64,000 nt of DNA from Durusdinium trenchii. Its lineage: Eukaryota; Sar; Dinophyceae; Suessiales; Symbiodiniaceae. Where the stretch lies: NCBI GenBank assembly GCA_963970005.1, contig CAXAMN010003847.1, positions 313,162 to 377,161 on the forward strand, in the 5' to 3' direction. Of the stretch, positions 58,401 through 64,000 are shown one piece after another (the first letter of the stretch is position 1; each line of letters begins with the position of its first letter). Position numbers and translations under genes: made by a program. The notes under the pieces are model-generated. The model ran no database searches and was not told the DNA's origin. It saw only the letters and a list, made by a program, of their open reading frames with translations.

Positions 58401-60754
58401 CTCGGTTTCAGGAGGAACACGACCGCATGCGGGAGGAAGTGGTCGACCTAAAGATCACAGTGCCTTGAATGAGCGGATCGACTGGAGGAGACGGTGTTTG
58501 AAACCAAGCACTGACTTCGCCACAGGAAGTGAACTTCCAAGGCAATTGGCAAGGTGGTGCATTTTCGAGTTGTTGTTTATTATTGTTTTATCATGTTTTA
58601 TATTGCTTTGTACTGTCTTGAAAATCAGCAAGTGGGGAGGATGTGAGTAGAGGATTAATTTGAACATGTGTCCTCCTCACAGGATTCACGTGGACATGTT
58701 TGCACCGCCCTCATGAAGGGAGATACATTGGATTGCAAGTTGCCCCCGCCCCACATTTGGTTGTGTTGCTGCCGGGTTTAAGTTAAACGGGGTGGGGGGG
58801 GCGATACTGGATATTAAGGAGCAACTCAAGAGATGTACCGACCATGCCGATCGTCCCAACAGGAAACACTTTCACCCTGCTGTCGGGTGGTTCCCTGAAG
58901 AGGCGTGTTACCCAGAACGTCCCAGCACCCACCGACACCTATTCGGATATGCCAAAAAGATCCCCAAAGTGTATTATAGTTAGTTGATGTTAGTTGTATA
59001 GTTATAATATAGTTGAAATATTATAGTGTATATGTATCTTCTTTTTCTTTTGTGTGTGTGTTTGATGGTCCAAAAAAGGGAATCACTCAGGTTCGTTGTT
59101 CTAGGTCTACCGGTGAAAATGTTGCCTTTCAGGATTAGACCAACCAGTCAGGATCCGGCAGGATGCGGCAGGCGGCGCATGACTGACCCGAGCCCAACTT
59201 CCCGACAGGTCGATGGTCTCGAGAAAGAGCGGGACTTCTACTTTCGCCGGCTGCGTGATATCGAGATCATGTGCGAGGCGGCGCTTTCTTTTCATGTTCT
59301 GCGTATTGTTCTGCACGTGTTTTGTTTTTAGATCGGTGGGCACCACAAAAGACCACATGAGGTTTGAAGAAGGAACCTTGGAATGTGAGGAAGGAAAGCA
59401 TTACATATGTTAAGTGTCCCTAAAAAACTAGTAACCAAATCATTAGTGCGAGCGCTTCTTCAAGGAAGCTTCCCTTAGGGCGGCGGGGGGAGCTTTCTTG
59501 AAGAAGCCCGAGCTATCCTGCGTCCTAGGTAGTAGCTTACTTGCAGCTAGTAGCTACTACTAGCTACCTACCCCCCCTAAAAAAAATAGAAAAACTAATA
59601 TGTTGACTCTGTTGATGAATCCATGTATGGAGATATTTGACCATCCAGCTAGGCAGCGAGTGGGGATTGCTGATTAGTCCTGCAGTGTATCTCTGGCGGA
59701 ACACCAATTCCATCAAGTTCCTAGCCCCATGGCCCACGAATGCAGTGACATGCGGCAAGCCTGATCGGCGCACCACGGAAGGATTGGCATGAACGAACCT
59801 GCTCCAGCAAACGAGTTCTTCCATAAGAATCCGGGCCCGAACCAGGCAGTTGGAAAGTCACTCAAAGTGTTCCTCAGAGCACGTGTTGGTCCAATATGAA
59901 ACATGATGAAACTGATCGGATAATGCCAAAGCAGAGTTCCATTGGAAAATGCACGGGAGGACCACCGCACGGATCGTTGATTGCCTTTTTTAGAATGGGT
60001 GTCACCAGAGCGAAGGATGGCTATGATTTGAGGATGTTTGAGGTGGTTGAGTTTGGTGTCCACAAAGGATTGACGACGTCAACGGTTCACATTATATAAT
60101 AGTGTATATATATATATACGTACTGTTACACATCTTTGTTTTGTTTGTTTGTTTGCTTTGCATATTATAGAGGTGCTTAATGGATTTTAGGGTGATTCAA
60201 CCATGTGGCAACGGTGGCCAATGGCTTTCAGGGAATACCCCCACTTTGACCAGTCCTAGAATTTGATTTGTTCAAGATCGCAGCTTCAGCTGGGGCCGTT
60301 CAGTTCACCCATTTGCAGCATCATCGCATTCCTTCAAAACGTATTTGTTGAGTGACAGTCAAATACGCATGGGGGCCAGCCTAGTAAATTAGCCATAGTT
60401 TGTTGTCACAGAAGGAGGTTTTGTGCTTGGACACTTCAGAAAATCAAAAGGAACAGTAACAAGATGTTCGATCATCAGAACCTGATGATGTATCCTTCAA
60501 CGATGGTGAGCAGGACATGGATGGACTCTTCTTGGTGTGTGTTCCTAAGTGTGTTCCTTTTTGGTCGCCTTTCGTTGAGGAGAAGAGCCCTGCCATCGCC
60601 CTAAAGCCTCTCGCAGGTTTGGGAGAAGAGCCCTGAGCCCTCAATGACGGTGAACAAGTTTGTCGAGGAGATTCAGAACATCCTCTACCGAGAGGACAGT
60701 GGAGCGAGTGGAGCAAGTGGAGGGGAGTGCTGGAGCGGGGGGGATGCTCCATGA
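58401..60754 (+). CDS. EB1/MAPRE-type microtubule plus-end-binding protein, C-terminal exons
   Basis: Three exons are supported. The first, 58401-58459, is coiled coil (RFQEEHDRMREEVVDLKIT). The second, 59209-59277, is 23 codons with GLEKERDFYFRRLRDIEIM, the EB1 signature. The third, 60617-60754, reads KSPEPSMTVNKFVEEIQNIL, then YREDSG and a Gly/Ser-rich end at TGA 60752-60754. Joins are in phase and give DLKITVDGLEKERDFYF, the classic EBH-domain order. Introns are GT-AG (749 nt) and GC-AG (59278-60616, donor GAG|GCGGCG). EB1 proteins dimerise through this coiled coil and recruit partners to growing microtubule ends. The N-terminal calponin-homology domain was not found in the window. The tail lacks the usual C-terminal EEY/F. 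Confidence 0.75.
59454..59507. repeat. Hairpin repeat, 17-bp stem
   Basis: GCTTCTTCAAGGAAGCT (59454-59470) and AGCTTTCTTGAAGAAGC (59491-59507) pair with one mismatch around a 20-nt GC-rich loop. It lies inside the EB1 intron, next to CTAGTAAC and TAGCTACTACTAGC palindromes. Confidence 0.75.
60100..60120. repeat. TA microsatellite
   Basis: A short (TA)n run inside the EB1-like intron. Confidence 0.85.
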
Positions 60755-63310
60755 TGCGCCTATTGATCCCATTGGGGTGTCGGTGTGGTATGAAGAGTTT
60801 AGTGTCTAGCATGTTTCAGTGTTTTAAATTGGGGCATGAAGCCGAGTACACACACACACTGAAATTGCAAGGCACGTGAGGCAAGACTGGTTCTTGCTGC
60901 CATATGAGCAACTGTCAAAAGACGGTATGTAGAGCAGAAGATATGAGCCACCTTCGATCTCAAGAATTTTAACATATTTTAACAAATTCAGGGAAGTGAT
61001 TCCCCCCCAAAAGCGATTCCCTACCATTGAACATGAAGGATGAGCAAGTGCTTGAATCTAGTTGCAGCAGTAGTCTCTTGCGGGGCCAAATCGCAGCGAC
61101 GCCCCTAGTAATACCTAAGTACCTAAGCAGCGATGCCCCAAAGCGATGTCCTCCATTATGCCTGTCCACCAGTTGTCCGTTCATGAGGAGGTTTGCAACC
61201 AACAAAGATGTTGCAGCAACAGCTTGGTGAATGCGTTTACCTTGCTTGCAAAGTTCCTCTCTAATGTCAGCTGTCCTTTGCTGTTGTTTTCAACTCAGTG
61301 AAGTTTTCTTTTTTGTTTCCTTGCGTACCTGTACAACATGGGTTGAAACCTGTCCCTATTCCAAAAGACAGCGATTCCTCCCCTCAAAGCTCTAGTCTAA
61401 CCTTGTCCAAGACTGTGGGTGTACTGCTGAAATCTGTCTGACTGGCATAAGATTTGTTCCAAAGAGTTTTGATCGCCACACATCTAGTCAATGAAGGACT
61501 CTCTTGGAGAGTCGTGGCACCTTAAAGGCCGGAACACCACACCAATCACAGTCGCGGAGAATTTGTCGGGTGTTTCACTCTCAGATGAGGAGTGTAACCC
61601 CCTGGTCTAGTAACAAGGACGCTGGCCATCGCTAGGTTGGAGGCCACATCACTTGGTGAAGCTACGAGTTGCTTCAGAATGGAAAGAGGTTCCTGGGGGC
61701 GGACCATCCACTAAGTCCCTCGGTCGCGGGAGATTTGGTCCATCGCTCAGATGTCAGCATGGCTGTTTGATGAGCTGCCACACAGACCCTCTCGACTCGG
61801 TTCCCCACCCGGGAGACCGGCACAGCCGATCGGAAGTCGAAGCGTCCTCAGAGAGACGTGGTCCCGGTTCCCCCCTTTTTTCCCCTCCCGTGCACCATGA
61901 TCATACGCAGCCAGTGGATCGCCCTGCCCAAGCTTGTTCTCCGTGATAAGGGGTTCCCCCTACAAAACATGAACAGCTGGACAGTTCGCTTGACGCTGGA
62001 CCACGAAGTATCGAGTTGCCAGGAAGAGGAGGATCCCTCAGCTCCGGTGGATCCCTGAAGCGGTCGGACACATGTCGGGTTCCACGCGAGACGTGGCGAG
62101 CAGTCCGGGTGACCCGGGTGTGGATTGATGCCAGACAAGAACCTAAAGGGGACCTGCAGGATGGTGGAGTCAAGGATGTCGAGAAAAGATCAACACTCCC
62201 CCAGAAGGTTTGTTAATTGGGGGTCTGAGAAGTTAGTTTCTTTTTTAAAACGTGGAAGACTTCTTTTCATGAAGAGTCCTAGTTAAGCAGATGGAATTTG
62301 AAAAACTAAATGGGTTGAATAAATAAATGAATAAAGAACGAAAGGCAAGTAGTTAAAAAGGGGGCACCAAGAAAGGTGGACCAAATTAAATTTGGGGGGT
62401 TGTTTGAAGCATATGCAGAAATAAGTCTTTTGAAAAGACGGCGAGTATGGCAGGAACAAGGCGGACCAAACTCATGGGGGTGTTCCTTCATCATAGTGTG
62501 ACAAGGGATAGTGAATTGGAATTGGAATGTCAGAATTGGAATACTGGTGTGTGACAGACGGGCACTGAAATGAACATCTGCCAGCTTGCGCCAAAGTGGC
62601 CAAGGTGCAGGAGTCGCAAGTCCAGGAAACTTGGGCTGTAGCTTCAAGAGTTTGATTCACTCAGGTCAGGAAGCATCGAGAGGTACCCCGGTACCTTGGG
62701 GTTCATGAAGTATGTTCAAGAATCTAAAGGGTCAGGATTGGATCAGAATCCAGAATCATTTTTCTCAGCTACTGCTCTTGCCCGCTCCATTTTGTGTTCC
62801 CCTTCGCAACTCAAATTCATCCAGTTCTATATATAAGTACCTGTTGTGGACGACTCCAAAAAGATCTCATTTACAGCTTTGTTTCATCACCGGGCATCCC
62901 CGATCTGTTTGCAGTTCGGACTGGTCCATGAAAGAGTTGAGTCGCTGCAGCCGGGCCCACAGAAGTGCAAAGTCACCTCTGTGGAGTTGACAGCGTTGGG
63001 TTGAAACGCCCCCTCTTTCATCGGGCAACATGTGGGTATGGCTCCAAGACACTGGAGACTAGGACCTGACAGGACAGATGAACGTGTGTTGCTGAACGTG
63101 TAGTTATTTGGAGCCATGGCCATGTATCGCTATCCTACGTAAACATGAAAAAGCGCGATCTGCCATGGAGGCTGGGAGTCCTACAAGATGGTTTCATCCA
63201 CAAAAAGAGTAGCGGCTACTGTCAAGAGACGTATGTATGTTATACATCATATATTGTGTCATTGAAAGGATTTCTACTTTTGGATCACCTTCGAGGGGTG
63301 TAAACTCTCT
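60755..63310. other. Right flank, weak frames only
   Basis: The only frame worth noting is 61858-62058 plus (66 aa; WIALPKLVLRDKGFPLQNMN, ends EEEDPSAPVDP then TGA), without known domain. The repeat at 61607 lies here. Nothing else was seen. Confidence 0.35.
61607..61647. repeat. Member of the GGCCTCCAACC / TTGTTACTAG repeat family, reverse orientation
   Basis: Read on the minus strand it gives GGCCTCCAACCTAGCGATGG followed by TTGTTACTAG, the same two blocks seen in the 28815-28995 cluster. Confidence 0.5.
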
Positions 63311-63319
63311 GCAGGAGCA

Positions 63320-63445
63320 GGTACCTTTGGTCTTGGGAGGTCCTGTTTCGGCGAACTTCTTCGGGACACGGTCAGTGTTGACACCTAGGTCACCTATATA
63401 ATCGTAAGCGGTTAGTTTCCTGACATCCCACTGGTTCCCCTTAAA
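63320..63445 (-). CDS. Possible host exon
   Basis: The minus frame reads NQWDVRKLTAYDYIGDLGVN and TDRVPKKFAETGPPKTK and stops at a canonical donor AAAG|GTACCTG near 63324. No family recognised; the upstream end is not fixed. Confidence 0.35.
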
Positions 63446-63478
63446 CACACGCGTGAAATCAAATGAAACACAAAGAAC

Positions 63479-63500
63479 ATAGAGAGAGAGAGAGAGAGAG
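63479..63500. repeat. GA microsatellite
   Basis: A run of about eleven GA/AG dinucleotides. Confidence 0.9.
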
Positions 63501-64000
63501 TGAGCGTCATGCAGAGGCATAGAATGCATAGATGTGTGTGTTCATATATTATGATGTCTGCGATGTCTGGGGGGCACTGGAACTTGAGGAACGTTATCTA
63601 TGGTTTGTCGATATGTATCATATGTTTTTATGTTTTTTCTATCACTATCAATGAGCATTTGGTAAGCCTGTTTGACGTTCACATATGTTCTGTCTTCCAA
63701 GATCCTTCGGACATGTGGATGGGCGAAATCTTGCGACAGACCACCACCGTCAGTTGCTTGAGAGAGATACGCTAGTGGGTCAGTCAGTGAAAAGCGTTAT
63801 TCCAAAAACCACTTCGCCATCTTCGGGACGACAATGTGAAAACACATCTGCGGCAATTCTTTGGGTGATGTTTTCACATGTGTTCACAAGAAACAGGAAA
63901 CATAGGAAACTAAAAGATAGGGATTTTCACAGGTCACAAAATCAGCCGCCTCCAAAAAGACCCCGCAACCCGTGTTGAGCACGGCTCCCTTGTGTGACGC

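Overview
The window looks like nuclear DNA of a dinoflagellate, probably Symbiodiniaceae-like. Coding exons are short. Introns end in AG but begin with GT, GC or GA. One gene start carries a 22-base block resembling the dinoflagellate spliced leader. There are many microsatellites and short hairpin repeats, and no bacterial-type gene layout. All calls come from reading the sequence by eye; no database search was possible.

The dominant structure is a pair of near-identical, oppositely oriented copies of a very large DNA transposon. The right copy (29677-47126, 17,450 bp) is complete. It has 44-bp imperfect terminal inverted repeats and is flanked by the 4-bp direct repeat CACC. The left copy (1-13315) lies in reverse orientation, ends at exactly the same terminal base (13315 matches 29677), and runs off the left edge of the window. 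Over the 13.3 kb that can be compared I saw about a dozen substitutions, one 14-bp duplication and one 1-bp homopolymer difference, so insertion or duplication was recent.

All cargo genes in the element lie on one strand, reading inward from the 29677 end. (1) A multi-exon protein carries the motif set DGMDQSKW, DNTVRENKN and VGHTHG of the family I know as DUF7869 (RNase-H/integrase-like), and is the best transposase candidate. (2) A 419-aa C5 cytosine-DNA methyltransferase has motifs I, IV, VI, VIII and X; its six exons join in frame through GC-AG, GT-AG and GA-AG introns. (3) A long exon chain starts only 69 bp after the methyltransferase stop. It includes a coiled-coil exon, a Lys/Ala-rich basic exon, and an acidic plus HMG-like exon pair. 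A last exon group precedes the terminal repeat. Each copy has its own lesion: the left methyltransferase is frameshifted, and the right gene 3 has a nonsense codon.

The 16.4-kb spacer (13316-29676) holds host DNA: exon pairs of two unrecognised minus-strand genes (about 22.5-23.1 kb and 18.4-19.6 kb), a minus-strand gene end at 28.1-28.8 kb, an OPR-like fragment at 29.1-29.3 kb, and an AT-rich, stop-interrupted LamG-like reading frame (25.5-26.1 kb). The right flank (47131-64000) is mostly non-coding repeat-rich DNA. It contains the C-terminal exons of an EB1/MAPRE microtubule plus-end protein (58401-60754), another OPR-like exon, MITE-like elements and simple repeats.

Exon boundaries are proposals from reading frames and splice signals. 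Only the methyltransferase and the EB1 C-terminal exons are modelled with good confidence.
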